A DNA stretch of 64,000 bases from Burkholderiales bacterium RIFCSPHIGHO2_01_FULL_63_240. GTDB lineage: Bacteria; Pseudomonadota; Gammaproteobacteria; Burkholderiales; Burkholderiaceae_C. Under the pieces are notes generated by a model. It was not told where the DNA came from and did not search any database. It worked only from the letters and a program-made list of their open reading frames with translations. This document shows, one piece after another, positions 34,455-44,125 of the stretch. Within the stretch, counting starts at the first letter, position 1; every line of letters starts with the position of its first letter. The position numbers and the translations under genes are program-made. Location of the stretch: contig MERU01000006.1 in the NCBI GenBank assembly GCA_001770725.1, positions 124,001 to 188,000 of the forward strand. The letters are read 5' to 3'.

Positions 34455-36218
34455 ATGACGCTGAGGAACTCCGAGAACGGCGCTGGGTCTGTGGTGCCCG
34501 GTTTGAGCAGGATCAGGCTGGCCGGCCTGAGGAGCCTGTTGGGCCTGTGGGGCGTGCTGGCCCCGTGGGTGGGCATGGTGGTGGCCGCGTGCCTGCTGGC
34601 CACGCCCGCCCGAGCCCAGACGTTCCTGCCACCCGATCAGGCCTTCCAGGTCGACGTGCAGGCCTCGGGCCCGCGTTCGATCGAAGTGCGGTTCACGCTG
34701 GCGCGTGCCGTCTACCTTTACCGCGAGCAGATGAAGGCCACCCTGCAGCCTGCGGGGGGCGCCGAACAGGCTTTGAACTGGGATTTGCCGCCCGGCGAAA
34801 CCAAGTACGACCCGACCTTCGACAAGGAGCTGGAGGTCTATCACGCCGATGTCGTCGGTGGCCTGAGCCTGCCGGCTGGGACCAAGGCAGGCAAAGGCGA
34901 GGCCGTTCTGACGATCGGCTACCAGGGCTGCGCCGATGCGGGCCTGTGCTACCCGCCGCAGACCCGCCGCCTGCGCGTGGTGACCGATGACGCGGGGGCG
35001 ATTGCCAGCATCGAGCCGATGGCGGGCACCGGCGCTGCCGGACAGGGGCGGTCCGTGGGCGCAGGGGCCTCGTCCAACCAGGGCCTGGCCGATGCCGCCG
35101 GCACCGACCGCATCCGTCAGGCGCTTGACTCAGGTCAGCTGTGGCAGGTGGTGGGGGTGTTCTTCCTGGCCGGGGTGCTGCTGTCGCTGACGCCTTGCGT
35201 GCTGCCCATGGTGCCGATCCTGTCGTCGATCATCGTGGGCCAGAAGGGGCACGTCAGCCGGGGCCGGGGCCTGCTGCTGGCACTGGCTTATTCGCAGGGC
35301 ATGGCCTTGGTCTACACGGGCCTGGGGGTGGCCGCGGGCCTGCTGGGTCAGGGCCTGGCCGCCTACCTTCAGCACCCCTGGGTGGTGCTCGCGTTCGCGG
35401 CGCTGATGGTGCTGCTGGCGCTGTCCATGTTCGGGCTCTACGAGCTGCGCCTGCCCGTGGCGCTGCAGAGCTGGCTGGGGCAGGGCAGCAACCGCCTGCC
35501 CGGTGGCAAGTTCGTCAGCGTGTTCGCCATGGGCGTGGTCTCGGCGCTGATCGTCAGCCCTTGCGTGTCGGCGCCGCTGGCCGGAGCGCTGCTCTACATC
35601 AGCCAGACCCGCGACGTGGTGCTCGGTGGCAGCGCGCTGTACGCCATGGCCTGGGGCATGAGCCTGCCGCTGTTGCTGGTGGGCGTGTCGGCGGGCAGCC
35701 TGCTGCCGCGTGCCGGTGCCTGGATGACCGCGGTCAAGGTCCTGTTCGGCGTGCTCATGCTGGGCATGGCCGTGTACGTGGCGCGACCGGCCTGGCCTTA
35801 CTTCAAGACGCAGGTGCTGGGGTGGGAGGCGCCGGCCTCGGCGCACCGCAGCGTGCTGCCGTTCAAGCGCGTGCATTCGGTGGCCGAGCTGGATGCGGCC
35901 GTTGCCCAGGCCCGCACCGATGGCCGCGCCGTGATGCTCGACTTCTACGCCGACTGGTGCGTCTCGTGCATCGAGATGGAGCAGGGCACCTTCACCGACG
36001 CGCTGGTGCAATCCCGCCTCAAGGGCGTGGTGCTGCTGCAAGCCGACGTGACCCTCAACTCGGCCGACGACCGCGCCCTGATGCAGCGCTTTGGCCTGTT
36101 CGGCCCGCCCGGCATCCTGTTCTTCAACCCGCAGGGCGAAGAGCAGGCGGCCGCGCGCGTCATCGGTTTCCAGAACGCCCAGGCTTTCCTTGTCAGCCTC
36201 CGGAAAGCGGGGCTCTGA
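34455..36218 (+). CDS. dsbD: Thiol:disulfide interchange protein DsbD
   Basis: A 587-residue inner-membrane reductant carrier that moves electrons from cytoplasmic thioredoxin to periplasmic disulfide isomerases and cytochrome c maturation. All three domains are present: a signal peptide and periplasmic alpha domain with [11 protein letters not shown], a membrane beta domain with TPCVLPMVP and [10 protein letters not shown], and a thioredoxin-like gamma domain with [13 protein letters not shown] 34455 starts the signal sequence. It is divergent from cysK and 3 bp upstream of the Bcr gene. Confidence 0.93.
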   Translation: MTLRNSENGAGSVVPGLSRIRLAGLRSLLGLWGVLAPWVGMVVAACLLATPARAQTFLPPDQAFQVDVQASGPRSIEVRFTLARAVYLYREQMKATLQPAGGAEQALNWDLPPGETKYDPTFDKELEVYHADVVGGLSLPAGTKAGKGEAVLTIGYQGCADAGLCYPPQTRRLRVVTDDAGAIASIEPMAGTGAAGQGRSVGAGASSNQGLADAAGTDRIRQALDSGQLWQVVGVFFLAGVLLSLTPCVLPMVPILSSIIVGQKGHVSRGRGLLLALAYSQGMALVYTGLGVAAGLLGQGLAAYLQHPWVVLAFAALMVLLALSMFGLYELRLPVALQSWLGQGSNRLPGGKFVSVFAMGVVSALIVSPCVSAPLAGALLYISQTRDVVLGGSALYAMAWGMSLPLLLVGVSAGSLLPRAGAWMTAVKVLFGVLMLGMAVYVARPAWPYFKTQVLGWEAPASAHRSVLPFKRVHSVAELDAAVAQARTDGRAVMLDFYADWCVSCIEMEQGTFTDALVQSRLKGVVLLQADVTLNSADDRALMQRFGLFGPPGILFFNPQGEEQAAARVIGFQNAQAFLVSLRKAGL

Positions 36219-36221
36219 GCC

Positions 36222-37421
36222 ATGCACCCCCAAGCCGACCAGCTCTGGAAGGGGCCACGCTGGACCATGTCCGTGCTGCTGGCGGCGCTCGGCATGCTCG
36301 GGCCGTTCGCCATCGACACCTACCTGCCGGCCTTCTCGGGCATCGCCGCCGACCTGAACGCATCGCCCATCGAGATCCAGCAGACGCTGTCGGCCTACCT
36401 GTTTGCTTTCGCCTTCATGAGCCTGTTCCATGGCTCGCTGTCGGACAGCTTCGGGCGCAGGCCGGTGGTGCTCACGGGCATCGCGGTCTTCACCATCGCC
36501 TCGGCCGGTTGCGCGCTGTCGCAGACCATCGGGCAGCTGGTGTTCTTTCGCGCGCTGCAGGGGCTGTCGACCGGGGCCGGCATCGTGGTCTCGCGCGCCG
36601 TCATCCGCGACCTCTACCCGCCGGCGCAGGCCCAGCGCGTGATGTCCCAGGTGACGCTGTTCTTCGGGGTGGCCCCCGCGGTGGCACCCATCATCGGCGG
36701 CTTCCTGTTCGTGCACGCCAGCTGGCACGCGGTGTTCTGGTTCCTCACCGGCGTGGGCGTGGTGCTGCTGGCGGCCAACGCATGGCTGTTGCCCGAGACC
36801 CTGCATGGCTCGCAGCGCCAGCCCTTCGAGATCAAGCACCTCATGCGGGGCTACCGGCAACTGGGCACCAACCCGCGCTTTTTGCTGCTGGCCTTGGCCA
36901 GCGGCGTGCCCTTCAACGGCATGTTCCTGTACGTGCTGTCGGCGCCCGCCTTCCTGGGCGAGATCCTGCGCCTGGAGCCCACGCAGTTCTTCTGGTTCTT
37001 CGTCTGCACCATCGGCGGCATCATGGGCGGGGCCCTGATCAGCGGCCGGCTGGCGGGGATCATCGAGCCCGCGCGCCAGATCCGCATTGGCTTTTCGGTG
37101 ATGCTGGCGGTGTCGCTGGCCAACCTGTTGGCCAATGTGTTCTTCACGGCCCACGTCAGCTGGGCCTTGTTTCCCATCGGCCTGTACGCGCTGGGCTGGG
37201 CCATGATGACCCCGGTCGTCACGCTGATGGTGCTGGACATCGACCCGGCGCGCCGGGGCATGGCCGCTTCCATGCAGGCCTTCGTGGGCAGCGCCTCCAA
37301 CGGGTTCGTGGCGGGCGTCATCGCGCCGCTGGTGATGCACGGTGCGGTCAGCCTGGCCGTGGCCTCGTTGCTGCTGATGCTGGTGGGTCTGTTCGCCTGG
37401 GGCTGGTTGCAGCGGCGATAA
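36222..37421 (+). CDS. Bcr/CflA-family drug-resistance MFS exporter
   Basis: A 399-residue, 12-helix major facilitator. The N-terminus GPFAIDTYLPAFSGIAADL and the GSLSDSFGRRPVVLTG motif A are typical of Bcr/CflA, as is SRAVIRDLYP. It would export drugs such as bicyclomycin or chloramphenicol-like compounds, or dipeptides, by proton antiport. It begins 3 bp after dsbD, and its stop codon overlaps the -10 element of rnpB. Confidence 0.9.
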   Translation: MHPQADQLWKGPRWTMSVLLAALGMLGPFAIDTYLPAFSGIAADLNASPIEIQQTLSAYLFAFAFMSLFHGSLSDSFGRRPVVLTGIAVFTIASAGCALSQTIGQLVFFRALQGLSTGAGIVVSRAVIRDLYPPAQAQRVMSQVTLFFGVAPAVAPIIGGFLFVHASWHAVFWFLTGVGVVLLAANAWLLPETLHGSQRQPFEIKHLMRGYRQLGTNPRFLLLALASGVPFNGMFLYVLSAPAFLGEILRLEPTQFFWFFVCTIGGIMGGALISGRLAGIIEPARQIRIGFSVMLAVSLANLLANVFFTAHVSWALFPIGLYALGWAMMTPVVTLMVLDIDPARRGMAASMQAFVGSASNGFVAGVIAPLVMHGAVSLAVASLLLMLVGLFAWGWLQRR

Positions 37422-37422
37422 T
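37417..37422 (+). promoter_or_regulatory. -10 element of rnpB overlapping the bcr stop codon
   Basis: GATAAT at 37417-37422 lies 8 bp before the predicted RNase P RNA 5' end and includes the TAA stop of the preceding gene. The -35 region is poorly conserved. Confidence 0.5.
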
Positions 37423-37430
37423 GGCGCGGT

Positions 37431-37753
37431 GAAGACAGCCAGACCGCCGCTGGTGCAAGGCCCGAAAGGGCGCACTGGAGGAAGGTCCGGACTGCACAGA
37501 GCAGCGTAGGAGGTAACACCTCTCCACCGCAAGGTGAGGATCAGAGCAACAGAGACGAGCCGGTTCGGTCCGGGTGAAACGGGCAATCTCTACGCGCAGC
37601 AACACCAAATAGGCACACGTTGACCTGGCTCGGGGAGTGTGCGGGTAGGTGGCATCGAGCCGCTCTGGCGACAGGCGGCCCAGAGGAATGGCGGTCACGG
37701 TTTCTCGTCGCAAGGCGAGGGGCTGCACAGAATCCGGCCTATCGGCTGTCTTC
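37431..37753 (+). ncRNA. rnpB: RNase P RNA, bacterial type A
   Basis: The catalytic RNA of RNase P, which trims tRNA 5' leaders. The ends pair as a perfect 10-bp P1 helix (GAAGACAGCC at 37431-37440 with GGCTGTCTTC at 37744-37753). Conserved core blocks are present: GAGGAAGGTCCGGACT near the 5' side, CAGAGCAACAGAGACGAG in the middle, the AGGCACACGTTGACCTGGC region, and ACAGAATCCGGCCTATCGG before the 3' P1 strand. A T6 run at 37759-37764 may mark the transcription end. Several short open frames in this stretch are not genes. Confidence 0.96.
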
Positions 37754-37880
37754 ACACATTTTTTGTCGGCCCTGTCGTGTCACGGGGCCTGGGCGGCGTC
37801 CTCAGACGTGGGGCGATCGCACGCAGGGGTCAAGTTTTTCGCATCGTGGCCGATGAGGTGATGTGATGTGGAGATCGACC

Positions 37881-38930
37881 ATGAAACTGCCCCTGCCTTC
37901 CTTGTTGCTTGTCTGCCTGGCCTGGGGCCTGGCGCTGGACCCCGTTGCGGCGTCGGAGTCAGGGCACAAGACCGAGAGCAAGGCCGAAAGCAAGGCCGAG
38001 ACCAAAGCGGATGCCAAGGGGGAGGGCAAGGGCGAGCGCAAGACCGAGTCAAAGGCCGACGCGAAAGCCGACGCCAAGACCGAAGGGGCGCCTGAAATCA
38101 AGCTGCCCCCCTCGATGGGCGAGCTGCGCGAGATGATCGAGCACAAGATCAGCGAGGTGCGGGCCACCCGCAGCCCCGCGCCCGTGGTGCGCCTGCAGGC
38201 CAAGGGTGGCAAAGGCGCCGAAAAGTCCGCCAGGAAAGAGCCCAAGCCCGAGGCCCGTGGCCCCTGGGCCTACGACGGCCCGAGCGGCCCTGCCCACTGG
38301 CACGAGCTGAACCCCGAGTTCAAGCAATGCGGCATGGGCCAGCGCCAGAGCCCGATCGACATCCGGGACGGCATCCCGGTGGAGCTCGACCCCATCCAGT
38401 TCGACTACAAGCTCTCTGCCTTCCGCGTCATCGACAACGGGCACACCGTGCAGGTCAATGTCGAGCCGGGCAACCGCATCGTCGTCAACGGCCGCCGCTA
38501 CGACCTGGTGCAGTTTCATTTCCACCGTCCCAGCGAAGAGCGGCTCAACGGCCGCCAGTTCGAGATGGTGGCCCACCTGGTGCACAAGGACCTGGAGGGC
38601 AAGCTGGCCATCGTCGCCGTGTTGATCGAAGAGGGCAAGGGGCACCCCATCGTCCAGCAGGTGTGGAACAACCTGCCGCTGGAAAAGCGCACCGAGCAAG
38701 CCGGCCTGCAGGGCCTCGATTTGCAGCAGCTGTTGCCCGAAGACCGCCGCTACGTGACCTACATGGGCTCGCTGAGCACGCCGCCTTGCACCGAGGGCGT
38801 GCTGTGGATGGTGATGAAAAAACCCGTGAGCGTGTCGGCCCAGCAGATCTCGATCTTCTCTCGCCTGTACCCGATGAACGCGAGGCCGGTTCAGCCCTTG
38901 GGGGACCGCCTGATCAAGGACGGCCAGTGA
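37881..38930 (+). CDS. Alpha-class carbonic anhydrase with Lys/Glu/Ala-rich linker
   Basis: A 349-residue periplasmic enzyme interconverting CO2 and bicarbonate. A signal peptide (about 1-24) is followed by a low-complexity charged stretch (KTESKAESKAETKADAKGEG and similar, about 30-75). The catalytic domain has HWHELNPEFKQCGMGQRQSPIDI, the zinc histidines in VQFHFHRPSEE and VAHLVHKD, and GSLSTPPCTEGVLW; the two Cys would form the usual disulfide. ATG 37881 is preferred to upstream starts because GGAG is 7 bp away and the signal peptide starts there. It is tail-to-tail with ruvC with a 3-bp gap. Confidence 0.92.
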   Translation: MKLPLPSLLLVCLAWGLALDPVAASESGHKTESKAESKAETKADAKGEGKGERKTESKADAKADAKTEGAPEIKLPPSMGELREMIEHKISEVRATRSPAPVVRLQAKGGKGAEKSARKEPKPEARGPWAYDGPSGPAHWHELNPEFKQCGMGQRQSPIDIRDGIPVELDPIQFDYKLSAFRVIDNGHTVQVNVEPGNRIVVNGRRYDLVQFHFHRPSEERLNGRQFEMVAHLVHKDLEGKLAIVAVLIEEGKGHPIVQQVWNNLPLEKRTEQAGLQGLDLQQLLPEDRRYVTYMGSLSTPPCTEGVLWMVMKKPVSVSAQQISIFSRLYPMNARPVQPLGDRLIKDGQ

Positions 38931-38933
38931 GCG

Positions 38934-39488
38934 TCAGTACACGCGCCCGCCCTTGATCTGGGCATGGGTGCGGCGGCTGAGGGACGTGGCCTTGGCCATC
39001 TGCGACATGAGGCTGCCGGCGTGGGCGTGGCAGATCGCCAGCCCCAAAGCGTCTGAAGCGTCGTTGTTGGGCTCGCGAGGCAGCTCCAGCAGGCGCATCA
39101 CCATGTGCCTGATCTGTGCCTTGGTGGCATGCCCATGGCCCGTGACGGCCTTTTTCATCTGCAGCGCCGTGTATTCGCTGACCTGCGGCGAGGTGGGCAG
39201 CGACAACAAGCCCGCGATGGCCGCCCCGCGTGCCTGGCCCAGCAGCAGCGTGGACTGCGGATTCACGTTGACGAAGACGATTTCGACCGAAGCCTGCTGC
39301 GGTTCGTAGCGCGTGACGACCTCGCGAACCCCTTCATAGATGATTTTCAGCCGCGTGGGCAGGTCGCCCTGGGCGGCCTCGCGCGTCTTGATGGTGCCGC
39401 TGGCGACATAGTGCAGGCGGGGGCCATCGGTTTCGATGACGCCAAAGCCGGTGGTCTGCAGACCGGGGTCGATGCCGAGGATGCGCAT
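38934..39488 (-). CDS. ruvC: Holliday-junction resolvase RuvC
   Basis: A 184-residue endonuclease resolving Holliday junctions with RuvAB. The catalytic Asp7 lies in [14 protein letters not shown], a Glu in VEIVFVNVN, and the C-terminal acidic pair in [15 protein letters not shown]. The length is standard. In related genomes ruvC normally follows purH directly; here a hydrolase and a marR gene lie between them, and ruvAB are not in the window. Confidence 0.95.
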   Translation of the reverse strand: MRILGIDPGLQTTGFGVIETDGPRLHYVASGTIKTREAAQGDLPTRLKIIYEGVREVVTRYEPQQASVEIVFVNVNPQSTLLLGQARGAAIAGLLSLPTSPQVSEYTALQMKKAVTGHGHATKAQIRHMVMRLLELPREPNNDASDALGLAICHAHAGSLMSQMAKATSLSRRTHAQIKGGRVY

Positions 39489-39536
39489 GCCCGGGAGGAT
39501 AACCGGGCGCCGCTCAGATCGTGGACTGGCGTGGCT

Positions 39537-40400
39537 TCATGCAGGCTCGCGCAGGGCCTGGGCCAGCAGGGGCCACAGCGCCTGGTGCGAGCTGCGGAAC
39601 CAGTCGATGTGGCCGATGGACTTCAGCCCGTGCTCGCGTGGCGCGATGCGGCGCACCTGCTTGCGCGCGGCGGGGAAGGTGCGCATCAGGTCGGCCACGG
39701 TGGTGGGGTTGGCGATGTCGTCGTCGGTGGCGTGAAAGACGGTGATGGGGATGCGGATGTCGCCATGGAAGTCCTGCTGCGGCTTGTCCTTGACGGCGTT
39801 GGTGGCGTAGCCGCCTGCGGCGCACCACTGGCCCCACTGGATGCCGACCTGGGCGGGCAGGTCTTCGCCCAGGCCCAGGGCGGCGGTGGGCGCGTAGCCC
39901 TTGATGAGCGCCCCGATGGGCACGGCCATGCGCAGCCCGAAGTAGGCCTTGAGCCGAAAGCCCGTGCGCATGCCACTGAGCCAGCCGGTGGAGGTGGCCA
40001 CGCCCACGACGCGGCTGACATGGCGGTGGTTGGGCAGCAGGCCCATCATCTGGCCGCCGGCGCTGTGACCGATGAGCAGGACCTGCTCGCGCCCGGTGCG
40101 GCGCACCAGCCAGTCGAGCGCGGCGACCTGATCCTGCTGGCCCCATTCGGCCAGCGTGGCGCGGCAGTCCCTCAGGCGGCCTTGCAGCGACAGGCCAATG
40201 CCCCGGTAGTCGAACACCAGCACGTCGTGGCCTTGCTCGGCCAGCCAGGTGGCAAAGCGCAGGTAGAAGTGCTGCTTGACGCCGGTGGCGGGGCACAGCA
40301 GCACCGGGTCGTGCGTGGCGGACTGCTGGCCGGTGTGTGCGGGCAGGAAGTGGCCTTTGAGCCGGGTGCCGTCCTGGCAGGTGATGTCGATGGTTTGCAT
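39537..40400 (-). CDS. Alpha/beta hydrolase (third paralogue)
   Basis: A 287-residue serine hydrolase with nucleophile GHSAGG and the motifs PATGVKQHFYLRFATWLAEQGHDVLVFDYRGIGLS, GEDLPAQVGIQWGQWCAAG and, near the end, REHGLKSIGHIDWFR. These match the tandem pair at 20337-22062 (same architecture and the same WxxWC block), so all three form one family. The Asp in HATDDDIANP and the His in IGHIDWF complete the likely triad. ATG 40400 starts the conserved region. The divergently acting MarR gene lies 28 bp upstream on the same strand. Substrate unknown. Confidence 0.82.
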   Translation of the reverse strand: MQTIDITCQDGTRLKGHFLPAHTGQQSATHDPVLLCPATGVKQHFYLRFATWLAEQGHDVLVFDYRGIGLSLQGRLRDCRATLAEWGQQDQVAALDWLVRRTGREQVLLIGHSAGGQMMGLLPNHRHVSRVVGVATSTGWLSGMRTGFRLKAYFGLRMAVPIGALIKGYAPTAALGLGEDLPAQVGIQWGQWCAAGGYATNAVKDKPQQDFHGDIRIPITVFHATDDDIANPTTVADLMRTFPAARKQVRRIAPREHGLKSIGHIDWFRSSHQALWPLLAQALREPA

Positions 40401-40428
40401 CGCGGTGTTCCGGTCGTTCGGGGGCATC

Positions 40429-40884
40429 TCAGGTCTGCGTTGGATCGGCCTGGTCGAGTTGCTGGATGTGGGTGAGCCAGCGTGCGATGGTCTGCACTTC
40501 GGCTTCGGTGAAGCCTTCGGTCAGGCGCGCGTTGATGCGGGTGGTGGCTTGCCTGAGCAGCGGCAGGAGCTGTTGGCCGGCAGGCTGCAGCCAGACGCGC
40601 TGGGTGCGCCCATCGTCGGGGCAGGGGTGACGGGCGACCCAGTCCAGCGCCTCCATGCGCTGGACGAGGCCGGAGACGGCCGATGGGGCCAGATCAAGCG
40701 CCTGGGCGAGCTCACCCATGGTTGCACCGTCGGATTTCGCCAGGGCGAAGATGACGCCGCTTTGGCTGGGTGAAGGGGCCTGCTGGCCTGCGCGGCTGGC
40801 GGCTTCGGTCTGTTGGGCCATCCATTGCTGCAGGCGGCGCTGGGCGCTGTTGAGCAGGAAGATCAGCCTTGGTTTGTTTTGCAT
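40429..40884 (-). CDS. MarR-family transcriptional regulator
   Basis: A 151-residue winged-helix repressor. The HTH is ATMGELAQALDLAPSAVSGLVQRMEALDWVARHPCPDDGRTQRVWL, including the DDGRTQR wing characteristic of MarR. The start codon lies inside one arm of a perfect inverted repeat at 40882-40916, strongly suggesting autoregulation. It sits upstream of the alpha/beta hydrolase gene on the same strand and presumably controls it. Confidence 0.88.
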   Translation of the reverse strand: MQNKPRLIFLLNSAQRRLQQWMAQQTEAASRAGQQAPSPSQSGVIFALAKSDGATMGELAQALDLAPSAVSGLVQRMEALDWVARHPCPDDGRTQRVWLQPAGQQLLPLLRQATTRINARLTEGFTEAEVQTIARWLTHIQQLDQADPTQT

Positions 40885-40916
40885 GCGAAATAGTCTACCG
40901 GGTTTTATTTCGCATG
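40882..40916. promoter_or_regulatory. MarR operator overlapping the marR start codon
   Basis: CATGCGAAATA at 40882-40892 and TATTTCGCATG at 40906-40916 are perfect 11-bp inverted repeats with a 13-bp spacer. One arm contains the marR start codon. The AT-rich sequence between and beyond is where the promoter should lie, so binding would block expression. Confidence 0.72.
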
Positions 40917-40971
40917 TGAATTAAATTCCTTGGTCGCCTTGATGGCCTTGTGGTGTGCGGGGCGCAAAAGA

Positions 40972-40997
40972 AAAGGGGCCCCTTGCGGAGCCCCTTT
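40972..40997 (-). terminator. Rho-independent terminator of purH
   Basis: On the minus strand AAAGGGGC pairs with GCCCCTTT across a 10-nt loop and is followed by TCTTTT. It lies 51 bp after the purH stop. Confidence 0.8.
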
Positions 40998-41047
40998 CTG
41001 ATCGCCGATGGCGCTGGCCGGCTTGCGGTCAGCGCGAGGCCACGTCA

Positions 41048-42637
41048 TCAATGACGGAAGTGGCGCGTGCCCGTGAACACCATGGCGATGCCGCGCTCGT
41101 CGGCGGCGGCAATGACTTCGTCGTCGCGCATGGAGCCGCCCGGGTGGATGACGCAGGTGGCGCCCGCATCGACCACCACGTCCAGGCCGTCGCGGAACGG
41201 GAAGAAGGCGTCAGACGCGACGGCCGTGCCTTGCAGCGTCAGGCCGGCGTGGCCGGCCTTGATCGAGGCGATGCGGGCCGAGTCCAGGCGGCTCATCTGG
41301 CCGGCGCCCACGCCCATGGTCATGCCGTCCTTGCAGAAGACGATGGCGTTGCTCTTGACGAAGCGGGCCACCGTCCAGGCGAACAGCAGGTCCTGCATCT
41401 GCTCAGGCGTCGGTTGCAGCTTGGAGACCACCTTCACGTCGCCGACGATGTCGATGTTGTCGGCCGATTGCAGCAGCATGCCGCCGCCCACGCGCTTGAA
41501 GTCCAGCGCGTTGGAGAGTTTGCGGGTGGCGTCGTCCAGCGGCACTTCCAGCAGGCGCACGTTCTGCTTGGCGGCGTAGGCGGCGCGCGCGGCGTCGGTG
41601 AACTTGGGCGCGATCACCACTTCAACGAACTGCTTGTTGGCGTTGATGGCCTCGATCACGTCGGCGTCGACCGTGCGGTTGAAGGCCATGATGCCGCCGA
41701 AGGCCGAGGTCGGGTCGGTCTTGAGGGCCTTGGTGTAGGCCTCGAGCGGGCCGGCTCCCACGGCCACGCCGCAGGGGTTGGCGTGCTTGATGATCACGCA
41801 GGCCGGTGCTTCGAAGGCCTTGACGCATTCCCAGGCGGCGTCGGCGTCGGCGATGTTGTTGAAGCTCAGCTCCTTGCCCTGGATCTGCGTCCAGTTGGCC
41901 AGGGTGCTGACCACGGGCGACGCCTCGCGGTAGAAGGCGGCCGACTGGTGCGGGTTCTCGCCGTAACGCATGCCCTGCACTTTGTGCAGCTGCAGGTTGT
42001 AGACGGCGGGGTATTCGGCCTTGGCGGGCACGGCTTCGGTTTCGAGTTCCGAACCCGCTTCCAGCGAGGTCAGGTAGTTGGTGATCATGCCGTCGTAGGC
42101 GGCGGTGTGGGCGAACACCTTCTTGGCCAGCATGAACTTGGTCGTGCGGGTGACCTGGCCGGCCTTCATCTCGGTCAGCACCTGTTCGTAGTCGACCGGG
42201 TCGATGATGACGGCGACGTCCTGCCAGTTCTTGGCGGCCGAGCGCAGCATGGTCGGGCCACCGATGTCGATGTTCTCGATGGCGTTGGCCAGGGTGCAGT
42301 CGGCTTTGGCGGTGGCTTGCGCGAAGGGGTAGAGGTTGACCACCAGCAGGTCGATGGTGTCGATGCCGTGTTCTTTCAGAGCAGCCATGTGCTCGGGCAG
42401 GTCGCGGCGGGCCAGGATGCCGCCGTGCACGCGCGGGTGCAGCGTCTTGACGCGACCGTCGAGCATTTCCGGGAAGCCGGTGATCTCGGCCACTTCGGTG
42501 ACCGCCAGGCCCTTCTCAAACAGCAGCTTGGCGGTGCCGCCCGTGGACAGCAGCCGCACGCCTTGTGCATGCAGGGCTTGCGCGAATTCAACGATGCCGG
42601 TCTTGTCGGACACGGACAGCAGGGCGGTCAGGGCCAT
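41048..42637 (-). CDS. purH: Bifunctional AICAR transformylase / IMP cyclohydrolase
   Basis: A 529-residue enzyme for the last two steps of IMP synthesis. The N-terminal MGS-like cyclohydrolase domain has [39 protein letters not shown] and [13 protein letters not shown]. The C-terminal AICAR transformylase domain has [26 protein letters not shown] and [20 protein letters not shown] precedes ATG 42637. It follows fis by 49 bp on the same strand, the usual dusB-fis-purH order in this group. Confidence 0.95.
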   Translation of the reverse strand: MALTALLSVSDKTGIVEFAQALHAQGVRLLSTGGTAKLLFEKGLAVTEVAEITGFPEMLDGRVKTLHPRVHGGILARRDLPEHMAALKEHGIDTIDLLVVNLYPFAQATAKADCTLANAIENIDIGGPTMLRSAAKNWQDVAVIIDPVDYEQVLTEMKAGQVTRTTKFMLAKKVFAHTAAYDGMITNYLTSLEAGSELETEAVPAKAEYPAVYNLQLHKVQGMRYGENPHQSAAFYREASPVVSTLANWTQIQGKELSFNNIADADAAWECVKAFEAPACVIIKHANPCGVAVGAGPLEAYTKALKTDPTSAFGGIMAFNRTVDADVIEAINANKQFVEVVIAPKFTDAARAAYAAKQNVRLLEVPLDDATRKLSNALDFKRVGGGMLLQSADNIDIVGDVKVVSKLQPTPEQMQDLLFAWTVARFVKSNAIVFCKDGMTMGVGAGQMSRLDSARIASIKAGHAGLTLQGTAVASDAFFPFRDGLDVVVDAGATCVIHPGGSMRDDEVIAAADERGIAMVFTGTRHFRH

Positions 42638-42686
42638 GGGGTTCCTCTGGTTCAAAGAGCGGGTGAAAACAAAAAACGAAAGCGGT

Positions 42687-42923
42687 TCACTTGATGAGCT
42701 TGTGCTCGAGCAGCTTGCGGCGCAAGGTGTTGCGGTTGATGCCCAGCCACTCGGCGGCCTTGGACTGGTTGCCCTCGGCGCGGTGCATCACGACTTCGAG
42801 CATGGGGCGCTCGACGGCGCTCACGACCATGTCGTAGACCGCGTGCGGCTCGGCGCCGCGCAGGTCGTGGAAATAGCCCTCGAGGTTGTCCTTGATGCAG
42901 TCCTGGATGGTCTTCTTGCTCAT
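42687..42923 (-). CDS. fis: Fis-family DNA-binding protein
   Basis: A 78-residue nucleoid/global regulator. The C-terminal helix-turn-helix [28 protein letters not shown] is characteristic. The protein is shorter at the N-terminus than E. coli Fis (98 residues), as is usual in betaproteobacteria. It lies 6 bp after dusB and should be co-transcribed with it. Confidence 0.94.
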   Translation of the reverse strand: MSKKTIQDCIKDNLEGYFHDLRGAEPHAVYDMVVSAVERPMLEVVMHRAEGNQSKAAEWLGINRNTLRRKLLEHKLIK

Positions 42924-42929
42924 GGGTGT

Positions 42930-44048
42930 TCAGTTCGCCATGCAGGAGTGGGCCTCCTGGTCGGCGGTGTCGGTGTCGGCCAGGCCGGTGCCCGCTGCCT
43001 CGGGCAGGCGGTCATGGGTCTGGCTGAGTTGTTCGAAAAAGTCGCTCACGGCCCGCACCTGTTCGTCGATGCGGTCCAGGGTGTTCATGTGCTGGCGGAA
43101 GGCCTCGCCACCTGGCAGGGCGCGCACGGCCCAGCCGATGTGCTTGCGCGCGGTGCGCACGCCAGCGAATTCGCCGTACAGGCCGTGGTGGTCGTGCAGG
43201 TGCTCGATCAACCATTGGCGCACCTGCAGCGTCAGCGGGCGCGCGCGCCGCTGGCCGTGGGTGGCGTAGTGCGCGATGTCGCCGAAGATCCAGGGCTGCC
43301 CCTGGGCGGCTCGGCCGATCATCACGGCGTCGGCGCCGGTCAGGCGCATCACCTCGATGGCCTTTTCGGGGCTGGTGATGTCGCCATTGGCCACCACGGG
43401 CACGCGCACCGCGGCTTTCACGGCGGCGATGGTGTCGTACTCGGCCTGGCCCTTGTAGCCTTGCTCGCGGGTGCGGCCATGCACGGTCAGCATGGCGATG
43501 CCGGCGGACTCGGCCGCGCGTGCGATGCGCTCGGCGTTCTTGTGCTGCTGGCTCCAGCCGGTGCGCATCTTCAGCGTCACGGGCACGTTGTGCGGCGCGC
43601 AGGCGGCCACCACGGCTTCGATGATCTCCAGCGCCAGCGGCTCGTCCTGCATCAGCGCCGAGCCCGCCCACTTGTTGCAGACCTTCTTGGCCGGGCAGCC
43701 CATGTTGATGTCGATGATCTGGGCGCCGCGGTCGATGTTGTAGGCGGCGGCCTCGGCCATCATGGCCGCGTCGGTGCCGGCGATCTGCACCGAGATCGGC
43801 GCGGTCTCGCCCTCGTGGTTGGCTCGCCGCGAGGTCTTGAGGCTGTGCCAGAGGTCACGGCGCGAGGTCACCATCTCGCTGACCGCGTAGCCCGCGCCCA
43901 GCTGCTTGCACAGCATGCGAAACGGGCGGTCCGTCACCCCGGCCATGGGCGCCACGAAGAGGCGATTCGGCACCGTGTGGGGGCCGATCGCCATCGGGGT
44001 CGCCAAGGGGCTGACCAGGAGGCTGACCGGGGTGGGCAGGGCGGACAT
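42930..44048 (-). CDS. dusB: tRNA-dihydrouridine synthase B
   Basis: A 372-residue FMN enzyme reducing uridine in the tRNA D-loop. It has APMAGVTDRPFR, INMGCPAKKVCNKWAGSALM with the catalytic Cys, VTLKMRTGW, LTVHGRTREQGYKG and VVANGDITSP, ending in the Dus helical domain. ATG 44048 is used; the open frame continues upstream into a leader with a promoter and hairpin. A start at the internal MAIGPHTV is also possible. Confidence 0.93.
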   Translation of the reverse strand: MSALPTPVSLLVSPLATPMAIGPHTVPNRLFVAPMAGVTDRPFRMLCKQLGAGYAVSEMVTSRRDLWHSLKTSRRANHEGETAPISVQIAGTDAAMMAEAAAYNIDRGAQIIDINMGCPAKKVCNKWAGSALMQDEPLALEIIEAVVAACAPHNVPVTLKMRTGWSQQHKNAERIARAAESAGIAMLTVHGRTREQGYKGQAEYDTIAAVKAAVRVPVVANGDITSPEKAIEVMRLTGADAVMIGRAAQGQPWIFGDIAHYATHGQRRARPLTLQVRQWLIEHLHDHHGLYGEFAGVRTARKHIGWAVRALPGGEAFRQHMNTLDRIDEQVRAVSDFFEQLSQTHDRLPEAAGTGLADTDTADQEAHSCMAN

Positions 44049-44079
44049 GCGGACAGGATCGGGGGCTGAAAAGACAGAA

Positions 44080-44109
44080 CAGCCCCGAGCGACGCGTCGT
44101 TCAGGGCTG
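44080..44109 (-). promoter_or_regulatory. Leader hairpin of the dusB-fis operon (attenuator-like)
   Basis: CAGCCC at 44080-44085 pairs with GGGCTG at 44104-44109, and the interior GAGCGACGCGTCGTTC continues the stem with a mismatch. Read on the minus strand it is followed by TTCTGTCTTTTC. It lies between the proposed promoter and the start codon. Confidence 0.45.
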
Positions 44110-44125
44110 CTTAAAAAGGAGGCAG

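Noticed and set aside
37620..37866. Short open frames over rnpB
   Set aside because: They fall in the structured RNase P RNA and its 3' flank and have no ribosome-binding sites or family resemblance.
37950..38100. Possible CRISPR-like or tandem DNA repeat in the carbonic anhydrase gene
   Set aside because: The repeats are short, irregular codon-level repeats of a charged linker and lack spacers.
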